Assembly: GCF_009765445.1 (NCBI RefSeq)
Contig: NZ_WHOY01000031.1
Coordinates: forward strand, 4,480,139-4,544,138
From: Pantoea sp. BAV 3049
GTDB taxonomy: Bacteria > Pseudomonadota > Gammaproteobacteria > Enterobacterales > Enterobacteriaceae
Reading direction: 5' to 3'
DNA: 64,000 bases
Within the stretch, counting starts at the first letter, position 1. Each line of letters starts with the position of its first letter. Of this stretch, positions 8,347-17,468 are shown in pieces. The notes beneath the pieces were generated by a model. It was not told where the DNA came from, searched no databases, and was given only the letters and a program-made list of their open reading frames with translations. Made by a program: the position numbers and the translations under genes.

Positions 8347-8820
8347 ATGAAAATAAAATCTTTTTTGCTCATTTCACTGCTGGTGCTGGTCGGGGCTGTT
8401 GCCACCGCTGCGCTGGTGGTGATTGGTACGACCTGGATGAATCACCGCGAGAAAGGGGAGGACACGTCACCTCTGAGCTTTCTGTCAGCCAAACCGAAAC
8501 CGCGTGAGCTGCAATTTGTTGAAGTGAAAAACCTGGTGATGACCTTCCGCGATGAACACGCCCGGGAGCACTACCTGCTGCTGGACCTGGCGTTGACCAC
8601 TCGTGATGACCTGCACTCCCAGCAGACGGAAAATCTGCTGCCCAAAATCAAAGGTTTCACTGTCGATATCTTCAGTTCAATGACTTATGGCGACGTGCGC
8701 AGCATGACCGTGCCTGAGCTGCGTCAGCTGATGATGGACAGCTATAAGTCGAGCTTCGGCGAAATGAACATGCCGATGCCCTTTGAAGATCTCACCCTTT
8801 CAAAAATGGTTTTTCAGTGA
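8347..8820 (+). CDS. lafF: Flagellar basal-body protein FliL-type
   Basis: 157 residues with one N-terminal membrane segment (residues 5-28) and a periplasmic domain, as in FliL. FliL surrounds or supports the stator ring in the inner membrane. The gene starts 3 bases after lafE and its last base is shared with the lafS start. Co-location with the stator genes lafT and lafU fits a role in stator function. Confidence 0.88.
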   Translation: MKIKSFLLISLLVLVGAVATAALVVIGTTWMNHREKGEDTSPLSFLSAKPKPRELQFVEVKNLVMTFRDEHAREHYLLLDLALTTRDDLHSQQTENLLPKIKGFTVDIFSSMTYGDVRSMTVPELRQLMMDSYKSSFGEMNMPMPFEDLTLSKMVFQ

Positions 8821-9518
8821 TGGCACATCAGGAAATGTTTAACGAACTCCCGGCCCTGACGGCGGCGGAGGAGAGCCACTACATGCAGCAGTGGCTCCCG
8901 CTGGTCAAGCGCATTGTCCGTCAGCTGGCCCCGCAGGCCAACAGCATGATTGACCGTGATGATATCGAGCAAATTGCGCTGATGGGGCTGCTGGAGGCGC
9001 TGCGCCGTTATGGTCAGCCCGATGAGCAGTTTGCCGGGTATGCCGCGCAGCGCATTCGTGGTGCGGTGCTGGATCAGTTCCGTCAGCACGACTGGCGCCC
9101 GCGCAGCCTGCGGCAGAAAACGCACAAGATCAATGACACCATCCGCGCCATGTCCCGCACTCTGGGACGTGAACCTTCGCCGGAAGAGGTGTGCCGGCAG
9201 ACCGGAATGACAGCCGAGGACTATCAGGAGTATCTGCTGCTCGACAGTGCGGGAACCATGGAGAGTTTCGACCTGTTGCTTTCCGGTGAGACTCACGGCA
9301 ACGCCTTCGCCGGTCGCAGGCTGGAAGAGGAGATTGAAACGCAGCGCACGCTGACCAGCGCCATCGAGACGCTCGACGAACGCGAAAAAATCATTCTTAA
9401 CCTCTATTACCAGCAGGACATGAGCCTGAAAGAGATTTCGCTGGTGCTGGGATTAACCGAAGCCCGCGTCTGCCAGCTGAACAAGCGCATCGGCGAAAAG
9501 ATTAAGGCGTTCTTCTGA
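8820..9518 (+). CDS. lafS: Flagellar sigma factor (sigma-28 family)
   Basis: 232 residues, FliA length. Region 2 lies near residues 20-95 (IDRDDIEQIALMGLLEALRRY and the DQFRQHDWRPRSLRQK segment). Region 4 at the C-terminus contains LTSAIETLDEREKIILNLYY and the helix-turn-helix MSLKEISLVLGLTEARVCQLNKRI. It directs RNA polymerase to late lateral-flagellar promoters such as that of lafA. ATG 8820 shares one base with the lafF stop; a GTG at 8817 is the alternative. Confidence 0.93.
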   Translation: MAHQEMFNELPALTAAEESHYMQQWLPLVKRIVRQLAPQANSMIDRDDIEQIALMGLLEALRRYGQPDEQFAGYAAQRIRGAVLDQFRQHDWRPRSLRQKTHKINDTIRAMSRTLGREPSPEEVCRQTGMTAEDYQEYLLLDSAGTMESFDLLLSGETHGNAFAGRRLEEEIETQRTLTSAIETLDEREKIILNLYYQQDMSLKEISLVLGLTEARVCQLNKRIGEKIKAFF

Positions 9519-9528
9519 GCAATTTATT

Positions 9529-10395
9529 ATGCAAAAACTACTTGGATTGATCATTGTCCTCGGCTGCGTGGTCGGGGGCTTTCTGGAGTCTGGCGGGCGG
9601 CTGGCCTCTTTCTGGCAGCCTGGCGAACTGATCATCATCCTCGGCGCAGGTGCCGGAGCGATGGTGATTGCCAACCCGGCCCACGTGCTGAAGGCGATGT
9701 GGCGGCAGATAAAATCTGCGGTGCGTAAGGACGAGCAGGGCGGAGCATTTCAGCAGCAACTGTTGCTGATGATGTACGAGTTGCTGGAGCTGGTGCAGGA
9801 TGGCGGCCTGAAGGCGCTGGATGAGCACATTGAAGTACCGGAGAACAGTTCGCTGTTCCAGAAGTATCCGCTGATCCTGAAAGACAAAGGATTTATCACT
9901 TTCATCTCCGATAACTTCCGCCTGATGGCGATGGGTAAAATCAACGAGCATGAAATGGAGGGGATCCTCGAATCGGAGATTGAAGCGCTGGAAGAGGAGC
10001 TGATGGTGCCTTCCCGCTCTTTACAGCGTACCGCCGAGGCAATGCCGGGCTTTGGTATCTGTGCTGCGGTATTGGGGATCATCATTACCATGCAGTCTAT
10101 CGACGGCTCGATCGCGCTGATCGGCCTGAAGGTGGCGGCCGCGCTGGTCGGGACTTTCCTTGGGGTGTTCTTCTGTTACTGCCTGATGGATCCGCTGGCT
10201 AACGCCATGGAGCAGTGCATGAAAAAGCGCATGACGGTATTTGTCTGTATCCGTACGGTGCTGGTCAATCACGTGGCCGGTAAGCCGACGCTGCTGGCGG
10301 TGGATGCCGGGCGCAAAATGCTGCCGCTGGAAAGTAAACCGACTTTTGCAACGCTCGACAGTTGGGTGAACCAGATGAATGAGAGCGGGCGATGA
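9529..10395 (+). CDS. lafT: Lateral flagellar stator protein MotA-type
   Basis: 288 residues with four membrane segments (near 3-20, 25-45, 170-190, 200-220) and a large cytoplasmic loop between the second and third, as in MotA. The MPGFGICAAVLGIIITMQSIDG segment carries the conserved Pro and the pore-lining residues. With LafU it forms the ion-conducting stator that drives rotation. Lateral systems in enterobacteria are usually proton-driven, which is not provable here. It overlaps lafU by four bases (ATGA). Confidence 0.93.
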   Translation: MQKLLGLIIVLGCVVGGFLESGGRLASFWQPGELIIILGAGAGAMVIANPAHVLKAMWRQIKSAVRKDEQGGAFQQQLLLMMYELLELVQDGGLKALDEHIEVPENSSLFQKYPLILKDKGFITFISDNFRLMAMGKINEHEMEGILESEIEALEEELMVPSRSLQRTAEAMPGFGICAAVLGIIITMQSIDGSIALIGLKVAAALVGTFLGVFFCYCLMDPLANAMEQCMKKRMTVFVCIRTVLVNHVAGKPTLLAVDAGRKMLPLESKPTFATLDSWVNQMNESGR

Positions 10396-11321
10396 GAAAG
10401 GGGGCTCACTCCACCACCATCATCAAGCGCAGTGGGCGTAAAGGCCATCATGGCGTGCATACCGGCGCGTGGAAGGTGGCCTTTGCCGACTTTACGCTGG
10501 CGATGATGGCGCTGTTTATGGTGCTGTGGATCGTCGGGGCCGTAGACGAGAACGAGCGCAAAGAGATCGTTGCGCAGCTTAACGGCACCTCGATTTTTGA
10601 TGGAACTCCATTCACTCCCATCAGCCTGCCCGGGTCGAAAGGTCCGGCGGTAATGGGTGACTCAGCCATGCCGGAACGGCAATCGTCACAGCAAGCACTG
10701 CCACAGCAGGATACAGCGTCGCAGCCAGCCCATAAGGATCTGCCCGCGCCGCCAGCGGAATCGCTGGATCAGGTGCTGGCCCGTTCGGATCTGGAGCTGG
10801 ATCAGCTGAGTGAAGCGATCATGAAAATCACTTCGACGCTAAAGGCGCAGGGCAATCTGTCGCTGGAAAAGGTGCCGCAGGGGCTGCGGATCCTGCTGCA
10901 GGATAACGATGATCGGCAGATGTTTGCTCGCGGCAGCGCGGCGATGACACCTTACTTCACGCGGCTGCTGACCGAGCTGTCCCCGGTCTTCAACCGCCTG
11001 GATAACCAGGTGATGATCACCGGCCACACCGATTCAGCTAACTATCACAACAACGCCACGTACAACAACTGGAACCTCTCCGGCGATCGTGCGCTGGCCG
11101 CCAGACGAGTCCTCGAGCGGGGTGGACTGGAGCCGCAGCGCGTACTGCAGGTCAATGCCATGGCCGACAACATGCTGCTGGATCCCGACCAGCCTCTCTC
11201 TGCCCGTAACCGCCGCATTGAGATCCTGGTTCTGACCAAAGCGGCTGCCAACACTCTCTATCAGTTTTATGGTCATCACGGGGTTAACGTCGTTAAACCT
11301 GCGGCTGACCGTATCAGGTAA
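10392..11321 (+). CDS. lafU: Lateral flagellar stator protein MotB-type
   Basis: 309 residues. One membrane segment near residues 30-52 has the essential Asp in FADFTLAMMALFMVLW. A linker with a Pro/Gln-rich stretch (about 95-130) leads to a C-terminal OmpA-like peptidoglycan-binding domain with ITGHTDSANY and NLSGDRALAARRVL. It anchors the stator to the cell wall. The start overlaps lafT. In several E. coli strains lafU is truncated; here it looks full length. It is the last gene of the locus. Confidence 0.93.
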   Translation: MRKGAHSTTIIKRSGRKGHHGVHTGAWKVAFADFTLAMMALFMVLWIVGAVDENERKEIVAQLNGTSIFDGTPFTPISLPGSKGPAVMGDSAMPERQSSQQALPQQDTASQPAHKDLPAPPAESLDQVLARSDLELDQLSEAIMKITSTLKAQGNLSLEKVPQGLRILLQDNDDRQMFARGSAAMTPYFTRLLTELSPVFNRLDNQVMITGHTDSANYHNNATYNNWNLSGDRALAARRVLERGGLEPQRVLQVNAMADNMLLDPDQPLSARNRRIEILVLTKAAANTLYQFYGHHGVNVVKPAADRIR

Positions 11322-11357
11322 ACCTGTCAGGGCCCCTTGAGTTGATTTTTGGCTCAG

Positions 11358-11386
11358 CCGGTGGGAAATCTACCCACCGGTTATTT
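11358..11386 (+). terminator. Probable terminator after lafU
   Basis: Perfect 8-base stem CCGGTGGG / CCCACCGG with a seven-base loop, followed by TTATTT. It lies 36 bases after the lafU stop. The T tract is interrupted, so efficiency is uncertain. Confidence 0.65.
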
Positions 11387-11578
11387 CCTGTCTTCCCTCT
11401 TGCTGAGCCCCCAGCACAACACCCGAAGCGCCGGGAGTTGATTTGACTTAAGTTTCATTAAATTAATGTGTTATGTGATCAAAGCCCAGCGGCAGTGATT
11501 GCATCTTTACTATCAGGTGCCACAATTAATTAACAAACAACCACCCTGCTTTACCACCAGACAACAGGAGAGGCCGTT

Positions 11579-12166
11579 ATGTTGCCCCATGCTGGTAGCT
11601 TACTCACCATGATGTCTTTTGCCGCCGGAACGTTTTCTGCCGGTGCATCATCCAACCCGCAATATATGACCTTCCAGCCTGCCAGCGGCGTGCCCAATAA
11701 CCCACTGCCGCTGATTATCTATCCGATGGTTGTGCCGCGAGAAGAGGAAGATATCGCCCGCTATTTTGAAGACCTGTTTGCCCGCAATCAGTGGCTGCCG
11801 CGCTGGCGCTATCCTGTTTACCCCTACACTCACTATCACCCGAATACCCATGAGCTGCTTGGCGTGGGGGCCGGCTGGGCGCAGATCCTGTTTGGCGGCG
11901 AAACCGGTCGGGCAGTGACGCTGCATGCTGGCGATGCGGTGCTGATCCCGGCTGGCGTGGGGCATCAGCAACTGGCCGCCAGCGATGACTTCTTTGCCGT
12001 TGGGGCTTACCCGCGCGGCATGATGCCCGAAACCCTTCGTGACGAGCAGGAGAGGGTGAACCAGTCTATCGTAGAGATTAAACGTGTGCCGATGCCGCAA
12101 CAGGACCCAATCACCGGCGGCGAAGGAGCCGTCACTGAAATCTGGCACCCATTAGCTAACGACTAA
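11579..12166 (+). CDS. Cupin-domain protein (YjlB-like)
   Basis: 195 residues. A cupin beta-barrel occupies about residues 70-150. Metal-ligand-type residues are seen in HYHPNTHELLGV (first cupin motif) and PAGVGHQQLA (second motif). The general fold, with HxHxxxxE-like spacing, resembles the B. subtilis YjlB family, whose function is unknown. No signal peptide is convincing. It stands alone between the flagellar locus and the ATP-grasp operon, with terminators on both sides. A start at an internal Met (residue 11 or 12) is possible. Substrate unknown. Confidence 0.7.
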   Translation: MLPHAGSLLTMMSFAAGTFSAGASSNPQYMTFQPASGVPNNPLPLIIYPMVVPREEEDIARYFEDLFARNQWLPRWRYPVYPYTHYHPNTHELLGVGAGWAQILFGGETGRAVTLHAGDAVLIPAGVGHQQLAASDDFFAVGAYPRGMMPETLRDEQERVNQSIVEIKRVPMPQQDPITGGEGAVTEIWHPLAND

Positions 12167-12176
12167 AACCTGCTGC

Positions 12177-12208
12177 GGAACGCACTGTCATGGTGCGTTC
12201 CCCTTTCT
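12177..12208 (+). terminator. Terminator after the cupin gene
   Basis: Nine-base perfect stem GGAACGCAC / GTGCGTTCC with a seven-base loop, followed by CCTTTCT. It lies 10 bases after the stop codon. Confidence 0.7.
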
Positions 12209-12354
12209 GCGCTTTCTTCAGGGACAATATCCACCCGTTCTGACAGCCCCGTGGCCTGCAGTATCGCTTGCGTGCCGGCCTCTCATCACGGGTAATCGTG
12301 CTGGCACGCTTTGTGCAGATCTCTGATGGGTTCACCGACAGTGGAAGGGAAATC

Positions 12355-13791
12355 ATGAATCAAGGCTATGAATCAGCTTCAGGCTTTTATGATGAAATGC
12401 TGCTGGGCGATGGCCAGTATCGCCAGCATTATCGCGACTACTGGCACTGGTTGAAGCAGGCTGATCAGGAGGCCTTCGCCCGCAAGCGGGAAGAGGCCGA
12501 ACTGCTGTTTCACCGCGTTGGTATCACTTTCAATGTCTACGGACAGGATGGGGGGGCCGAACGCCTGATCCCTTTCGACAGCGTCCCGCGCATTATCCCT
12601 GGCAGCGAATGGGTGATGCTGGACAAAGGCATCCGCCAGCGGGTGCAGGCTCTCAACGCATTCCTTCACGATATCTACCACGAGCAGCACATTCTGAAAG
12701 CGGGGATCGTCCCGGCGGAGCAGGTGCTGGTTAACGATCAGTATCAACCCTGTATGCAGGGGCTGAACCTGCATCGCGATATTTACGCGCACATTTGTGG
12801 CGTGGATATGGTGCGCAACAGCGATGGCGAATACTACGTTCTGGAGGACAATCTGCGCACGCCATCCGGCGTTTCCTACATGCTGGAAAACCGCAAAATG
12901 ATGATGCGTCTTTACCCGGAGCTGTTTGCGCAGCAGCGCATTGCGCCGGTGGAGCGCTATCCGTCGCATCTGTTGCAGACGCTGCGGGAAAGCTCGCCGG
13001 TGAACGATCCGGTGGTGGTTGTGCTGACACCAGGCCGCTTTAACAGCGCCTACTTTGAGCACAGCTTCCTGGCGCAGCAGATGGGCGTGGAGCTGGTGGA
13101 AAGTGCTGACCTGTTTGTGAAAGATGGGGCAGTGATGATGCGCACCACTGCCGGACCGTGCAAAGTCGATGTTATCTACCGTCGCGTGGACGATGCCTTC
13201 CTCGATCCGCTGGCTTTCCGTGCGGACTCTATGCTCGGCGTGCCGGGGCTGCTCTCCGTTTATCGTGCCGGAAATGTGGTGCTGGCTAATGCCATAGGCA
13301 CCGGCGTGGCGGACGATAAATCCATCTATCCTTACGTACCGGATATGGTGAAGTTCTATCTCTCCGAAGAGCCAATCCTGAATAATGTCCCGACCTGGCA
13401 ATGCCGCCGTCCCGATGAGCTTTCATGGGTACTCGCTAACCTGCCACAACTGGTGGTGAAAGAGGTTCACGGCGCAGGGGGCTATGGCATGCTGATTGGC
13501 CCCGTAGCCAGCAAGCAGCAGTTAGAAGAGTTTCGCGCGCGGCTGTTAGCCCGGCCACAAAACTACATTGCCCAGAACACGCTGGCGCTCTCCACCTGCC
13601 CGACATTTGTGGAGCAGGGGCTGGCACCCCGGCATATCGATTTGCGTCCGTTTGCCCTCAGCGGAGCGGAAATCCGCCTGGTGCCGGGGGGCCTGACACG
13701 TGTGGCACTGACGGAAGGTTCGCTGGTAGTGAACTCATCGCAGGGCGGCGGCACCAAGGATACCTGGGTTCTGGAGGATGACGCATGCTGA
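12355..13791 (+). CDS. Circularly permuted ATP-grasp protein
   Basis: 478 residues from ATG 12355, chosen because GGAAGGG lies five bases upstream and the family normally begins close to this point; a longer frame runs back to 12268. It has the family's hallmark segments: RLIPFDSVPRIIP near residue 75, EDNLRTPSGVSYMLENR near residue 165, and KEVHGAGGYGMLIGP near 370 (nucleotide binding). Members are predicted amidoligases forming peptide bonds on an unknown acceptor. It is the first gene of an operon with alpha-E, transglutaminase and Anbu genes, a conserved set in many proteobacteria. Confidence 0.88.
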   Translation: MNQGYESASGFYDEMLLGDGQYRQHYRDYWHWLKQADQEAFARKREEAELLFHRVGITFNVYGQDGGAERLIPFDSVPRIIPGSEWVMLDKGIRQRVQALNAFLHDIYHEQHILKAGIVPAEQVLVNDQYQPCMQGLNLHRDIYAHICGVDMVRNSDGEYYVLEDNLRTPSGVSYMLENRKMMMRLYPELFAQQRIAPVERYPSHLLQTLRESSPVNDPVVVVLTPGRFNSAYFEHSFLAQQMGVELVESADLFVKDGAVMMRTTAGPCKVDVIYRRVDDAFLDPLAFRADSMLGVPGLLSVYRAGNVVLANAIGTGVADDKSIYPYVPDMVKFYLSEEPILNNVPTWQCRRPDELSWVLANLPQLVVKEVHGAGGYGMLIGPVASKQQLEEFRARLLARPQNYIAQNTLALSTCPTFVEQGLAPRHIDLRPFALSGAEIRLVPGGLTRVALTEGSLVVNSSQGGGTKDTWVLEDDAC

Positions 13792-14714
13792 GTCGCACGG
13801 CCAGTGGCCTGTACTGGATGGCCCGCTATTTAGAGCGTGCCGAAAACATTGCCCGCGTGCTGGACGTCACCAACCGGCTATCGCTGATGCCGGTTCGCAG
13901 CAGCCATGATGACGAGCTGCGGGTACCGCTGAATCTCACCAGCACTGGCGAACTGTTCTGGACGTTAAATGACAAGCTGGCAATGCCACAGTTGTTCAGC
14001 TTTTTTGTCCTCGACGATCGTAACCCCGGCAGTATTTTCAGCTGCTGGGAATCCGCCTGGAACAACGCCCATGCGGTGCGTGGCAGCCTCTCGTCCGAAG
14101 TGTGGGAGAGCATCAACTCCAGCTGGATAGAGCTGAGGAAACTGCGGCGCAAAGGGATCAACAGCAGCGGAGCGGATGCTTTTTTTGACTGGGTAAAAGA
14201 GCGTTCGCATCTGTTTCGCGGCGCGATGTTTGGCACGCTGATGCGTGGTGATGCGATGAGCTTTATTCGCCTCGGTACGCTGCTGGAGCGGGCCGACTGC
14301 ACGGCGAGGCTGCTGGATGTCACGCGCTATCTCACCGAGCAGGACGAAGATTCGGTGCGGGAATATTACCGCCTCGACACGCTGCTGCGTTCCGTTTCCG
14401 CCCGCGAGGCCTATCACACCATTTACAAACAGCAACTGGCCAGCGACAGCGTATCTGAAATGCTGATCCTCCGTGAGGAAAGCCCACGATCGCTGCGATC
14501 CTGTGTTGAAGAGATTGGCAATCAGCTGGATTTGATCGGCAGCAGTGGCGAAAACCGTCCCCGCCTGCTGCTTACCGTACTGCATGCCGAACTGCGCTTT
14601 AGCAGTTATGAGTCGCTGGTCAGCAAAGGGTTGCACAGCTGGTTACAGCACTTCCTCGCCGAGCTGAGCGACATTGCCGGCAGCATTCAACAGACATACC
14701 TGGAGGCCAAATGA
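13785..14714 (+). CDS. Alpha-E domain protein
   Basis: 309 residues, all helical. The N-terminus LSRTASGLYWMARYLERAENIARVLD is the signature of the alpha-E (DUF403) family, known only from its association with circularly permuted ATP-grasp enzymes. It overlaps the ATP-grasp gene by seven bases and the next gene by four, indicating coupled translation. No catalytic motif is recognised. A partner or accessory role to the ATP-grasp ligase is inferred from conserved neighbourhood. Confidence 0.88.
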   Translation: MLSRTASGLYWMARYLERAENIARVLDVTNRLSLMPVRSSHDDELRVPLNLTSTGELFWTLNDKLAMPQLFSFFVLDDRNPGSIFSCWESAWNNAHAVRGSLSSEVWESINSSWIELRKLRRKGINSSGADAFFDWVKERSHLFRGAMFGTLMRGDAMSFIRLGTLLERADCTARLLDVTRYLTEQDEDSVREYYRLDTLLRSVSAREAYHTIYKQQLASDSVSEMLILREESPRSLRSCVEEIGNQLDLIGSSGENRPRLLLTVLHAELRFSSYESLVSKGLHSWLQHFLAELSDIAGSIQQTYLEAK

Positions 14715-15511
14715 AACTGGATATCGCCCACAAGACCTGCTTCAGCTACCAGAATCTGGTGAAACAAAGCACCCAATACCTGCGCCTTACGCCGCAGGAT
14801 TCTATCCATCAGCACGTTCTCTCCTGGGATCTGTTGCTGCCTGCGCAGGCGATCTGCACCACTGATACCTTTGGCAACGTGCTCCACGTGCTGACGCTGG
14901 ACACGCCACATCAGTCGATTGAAATTGAGGCCCGTGGCGTGGTGGAAATCCTTGATGAAGGAGGTACCGCTCCCGATCCGGACAGCACGCTGTCGCCGCT
15001 GGTATTTCTGCGAATCACGTCATTAACCCAGCCTGATCGGGCGATAGCTGAGTTTGCCTTGCGCTATTATCGTCCTGAAGCGCCGCTGGCGAGCCTCGAA
15101 CGCCTGATGGGTGAGCTGCTGCTGAAAATGCCTTATCAGCCGGGCAGCACGATGGTTACCGATACCGCTGCGAAAGTCTTTGCGGCCGGAACCGGGGTTT
15201 GCCAGGATCACAGTCATGTGTTCCTGGCCTGTTGCCGCAGCCTGCATATCCCTGCTCGCTATGTGAGCGGTTATCTTTATACTGACACCGTGGAGCATGT
15301 GGCGACCCATGCCTGGGTGGAAGCCTGGGTGGACGGCAGCTGGCACAGTTTCGATATTACCAATAACACCCGCAGTACCCGTCAGCACCTGAAGCTGGCG
15401 GTCGGGGTGGATTATATGGATGCCTGCCCGGTAAGAGGCATGCGGCTGGGTGGCGGAAGTGAAGACATGTTGGCAGTGGCTGCGGTGCAACTGGTGAATT
15501 CGCAGCAGTAA
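14711..15511 (+). CDS. Transglutaminase-like cysteine peptidase/amidase
   Basis: 266 residues with an N-terminal beta-rich domain (1-110) and a transglutaminase core. The catalytic triad is visible: Cys164 in GTGVCQDHSHV, His200 in ATHAWVEAWV and Asp215 in WHSFDITNN. No signal peptide, so it is probably cytoplasmic. It overlaps the alpha-E gene by four bases. In this operon type it is thought to cleave or transfer amide bonds made by the ATP-grasp protein; that is inference from family context. Confidence 0.88.
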   Translation: MKLDIAHKTCFSYQNLVKQSTQYLRLTPQDSIHQHVLSWDLLLPAQAICTTDTFGNVLHVLTLDTPHQSIEIEARGVVEILDEGGTAPDPDSTLSPLVFLRITSLTQPDRAIAEFALRYYRPEAPLASLERLMGELLLKMPYQPGSTMVTDTAAKVFAAGTGVCQDHSHVFLACCRSLHIPARYVSGYLYTDTVEHVATHAWVEAWVDGSWHSFDITNNTRSTRQHLKLAVGVDYMDACPVRGMRLGGGSEDMLAVAAVQLVNSQQ

Positions 15512-15529
15512 ATTTTAATCGGGCAAACT

Positions 15530-16240
15530 ATGACTTACTGTGTGGCAATGCGTTTATCGTCAGGGATGATTTTCGTTTCTGACTCCCGTACCAATGCGGG
15601 AGTTGACCATATTTCGTCGTTTCGTAAGCTGCATGTTTTTCAGCAGGAAGATGAGCGGATGCTGGTGCTGCAAAGCGCGGGTAATCTGGCCACCACGCAA
15701 AGCGCCCTGAGCCTGCTGCGGCGGGGTTGTTCCGAGCCCGAAAAGCCCAACCTGATGAATTGTACCAACATGTACGATGTGGCCCTGCTGGTGGGGGAGA
15801 CGCTGCGTGAGGTGATTAAGCGCGACGGCGAAGAGTTTGGCGGCACGCTGATGCTGGGAGGCCAGATCAAAGGCGAGGAGCCTCGGCTGTTCCAGATCTA
15901 CCCGCAGGGTAATTTCATTGAGGCGAGCACCGACACGCCCTATTTCCAGATTGGTGAAAGCAAATACGGCAAGCCGATTATCGACCGGGTGCTGCGCTTT
16001 GACACGCCGCTGGATCAGGCGATGCAGTGCGCGCTGATTTCAATGGATTCGACTCTGGCGAGTAACATTTCGGTCGGGCTGCCGCTGGACGTGATGATGT
16101 ACCACTCCGACAGCTTCAGCACGGCACAGCAGTACCATATCACCGAAAAGCATCCTTATTTTTCCCAAATCCGCCAGCTCTGGAGTTCGGGACTGCTCAG
16201 CGTCTTTGCCCAACTGCCTCCTTTGCAGCTCGACGAATAA
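15530..16240 (+). CDS. Anbu, ancestral-beta-subunit proteasome-like peptidase
   Basis: 236 residues. Removal of the initiator Met would expose Thr2 as N-terminal nucleophile (MTYCVAMRLSSG). The SDSRTNAG and SSFRKLHVF segments match the Asp and Lys positions of HslV/proteasome beta subunits. This is the Anbu family (also called BPH-type), which self-assembles into helical or ring forms with no dedicated ATPase next door. It starts 18 bases after the transglutaminase gene and ends the operon. Confidence 0.9.
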   Translation: MTYCVAMRLSSGMIFVSDSRTNAGVDHISSFRKLHVFQQEDERMLVLQSAGNLATTQSALSLLRRGCSEPEKPNLMNCTNMYDVALLVGETLREVIKRDGEEFGGTLMLGGQIKGEEPRLFQIYPQGNFIEASTDTPYFQIGESKYGKPIIDRVLRFDTPLDQAMQCALISMDSTLASNISVGLPLDVMMYHSDSFSTAQQYHITEKHPYFSQIRQLWSSGLLSVFAQLPPLQLDE

Positions 16241-16259
16241 ATTCTTCCGGCCACCCGGG

Positions 16260-17468
16260 TTATTGGCACTTTTCAGGGTGGTCCTGGCTTTCCGCCATGC
16301 GCAGCAGCATGCGGTGGCCGATATCGTTATCCCAGTTAAAACTGTTTTGCAGCACCACGATAGCCGTCTGGTGCTTCAGATCCATCCCGATATAACTGGC
16401 GAATCCGCCGATAAAACCAGACTGATAAAGAATACTCTGGCCGTTGATATTGTTGCTGAGCCACGCCAGCGCGGAAGAGTCGTTTTGCGCTTCTTTAAAA
16501 CGGATGGTGGTGGCATCTGCAAAGGCGCGATCCAGTGCAGCATCACCGCTGCCGTGCAGATGGGCATCCAGCCAGGTCAGCAGATCGTCAGCGCTGGACC
16601 ACAGCGAGGCCGCACCCACCATGTAGCCGGAGAAATGCCAGTCCGGCACCACTTCTCCGCGTTTCACAAACTTCGGTTGATCCCCCGCATGGCCTCTGGC
16701 CCGCAGCGCGTAACCCGGTAGTTTTTCCGGCTGGTAGCCCGTGTGTTCCATCCGCAGTGGTGCAAGGATCTGCTGGCTGGCAATAGTCTGCGGCGGCTGT
16801 CCGCTGTGCTTTGTCACCACGTAATCCAGAATGGAATAGCCGAGGTTTGAATACACCACCGAGCGCCGGGATGGCCGCTCAAAATCCTGCAGATAACCGA
16901 GGAAATCACCGTTATCCAGGTCGTCATAAAAAGGTTGACCGGTAAAGAGATAGTCGGTTAACTTGCGCAGCATATGCAGGGTCGTCATCTGGCGCGGCAG
17001 GCCGGAAGTATGGGTGGCGAGCTGTAGCAGGGTAATCTGGCTGGCATCTTTGCTCAGCGGCACCTGGTTGCCGAGCAGGCTGCCCAGCGTGCTGTTCCAG
17101 CTCAATTTGCCCTGATCCACCAGCAGCGCGGCACTCTCTGCGGTAAATCCTTTGGTCACCGAACCGACGGCAAACAGCGTGTCGCCGTTCACGGCAATGC
17201 GGCGGTTGTTATCGGTAAAACCATAGCTGAACACCTGCCGCTGGCGGTCGGGCTGCAGAATCGCCACCACAATTCCCGGCGTGTGATGCTGGGCAATCAG
17301 TGGTTCGGCGAGGGCATCAATCTGCTGTTTCAGAGGGACGTGACAGGTCGCTTTCAGGCTGGCCTGAGGAGAGAGATCGATACTGTTGCTGGACAGTGAG
17401 GCACAGCCACTGAGCAGTAAGGAAAGCAGCACGGCAGTGGGAAGCGTATTTTTATAACAGAGAGCCAT
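16260..17468 (-). CDS. Lipoprotein serine hydrolase, class C beta-lactamase/PBP (AmpH/EstB-like) family
   Basis: About 402 residues from the ATG at 17468. That start gives a clean lipoprotein signal ending LLSGC (Cys near residue 21); an upstream GTG at 17534 would bury it. The SxxK motif is in VGSVTKGFTAES, the Tyr-x-Asn motif in VVYSNLGYS, and a late SGFIGGFASYIG stretch takes the place of the KTG box. The family includes peptidases of cell-wall peptides, esterases and beta-lactamases; the substrate cannot be read. Convergent with the Anbu operon, 19 bases apart. Confidence 0.8.
   Translation of the reverse strand: MALCYKNTLPTAVLLSLLLSGCASLSSNSIDLSPQASLKATCHVPLKQQIDALAEPLIAQHHTPGIVVAILQPDRQRQVFSYGFTDNNRRIAVNGDTLFAVGSVTKGFTAESAALLVDQGKLSWNSTLGSLLGNQVPLSKDASQITLLQLATHTSGLPRQMTTLHMLRKLTDYLFTGQPFYDDLDNGDFLGYLQDFERPSRRSVVYSNLGYSILDYVVTKHSGQPPQTIASQQILAPLRMEHTGYQPEKLPGYALRARGHAGDQPKFVKRGEVVPDWHFSGYMVGAASLWSSADDLLTWLDAHLHGSGDAALDRAFADATTIRFKEAQNDSSALAWLSNNINGQSILYQSGFIGGFASYIGMDLKHQTAIVVLQNSFNWDNDIGHRMLLRMAESQDHPEKCQ

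Noticed and set aside
12379-13401. 340-residue minus-strand frame in the ATP-grasp gene
   Set aside because: Antisense shadow in GC-rich sequence; His/Gln/Arg-rich with no motif.
16206-16721. 171-residue plus-strand frame opposite the serine hydrolase gene
   Set aside because: Antisense of a gene with signal peptide and SxxK and YxN motifs.
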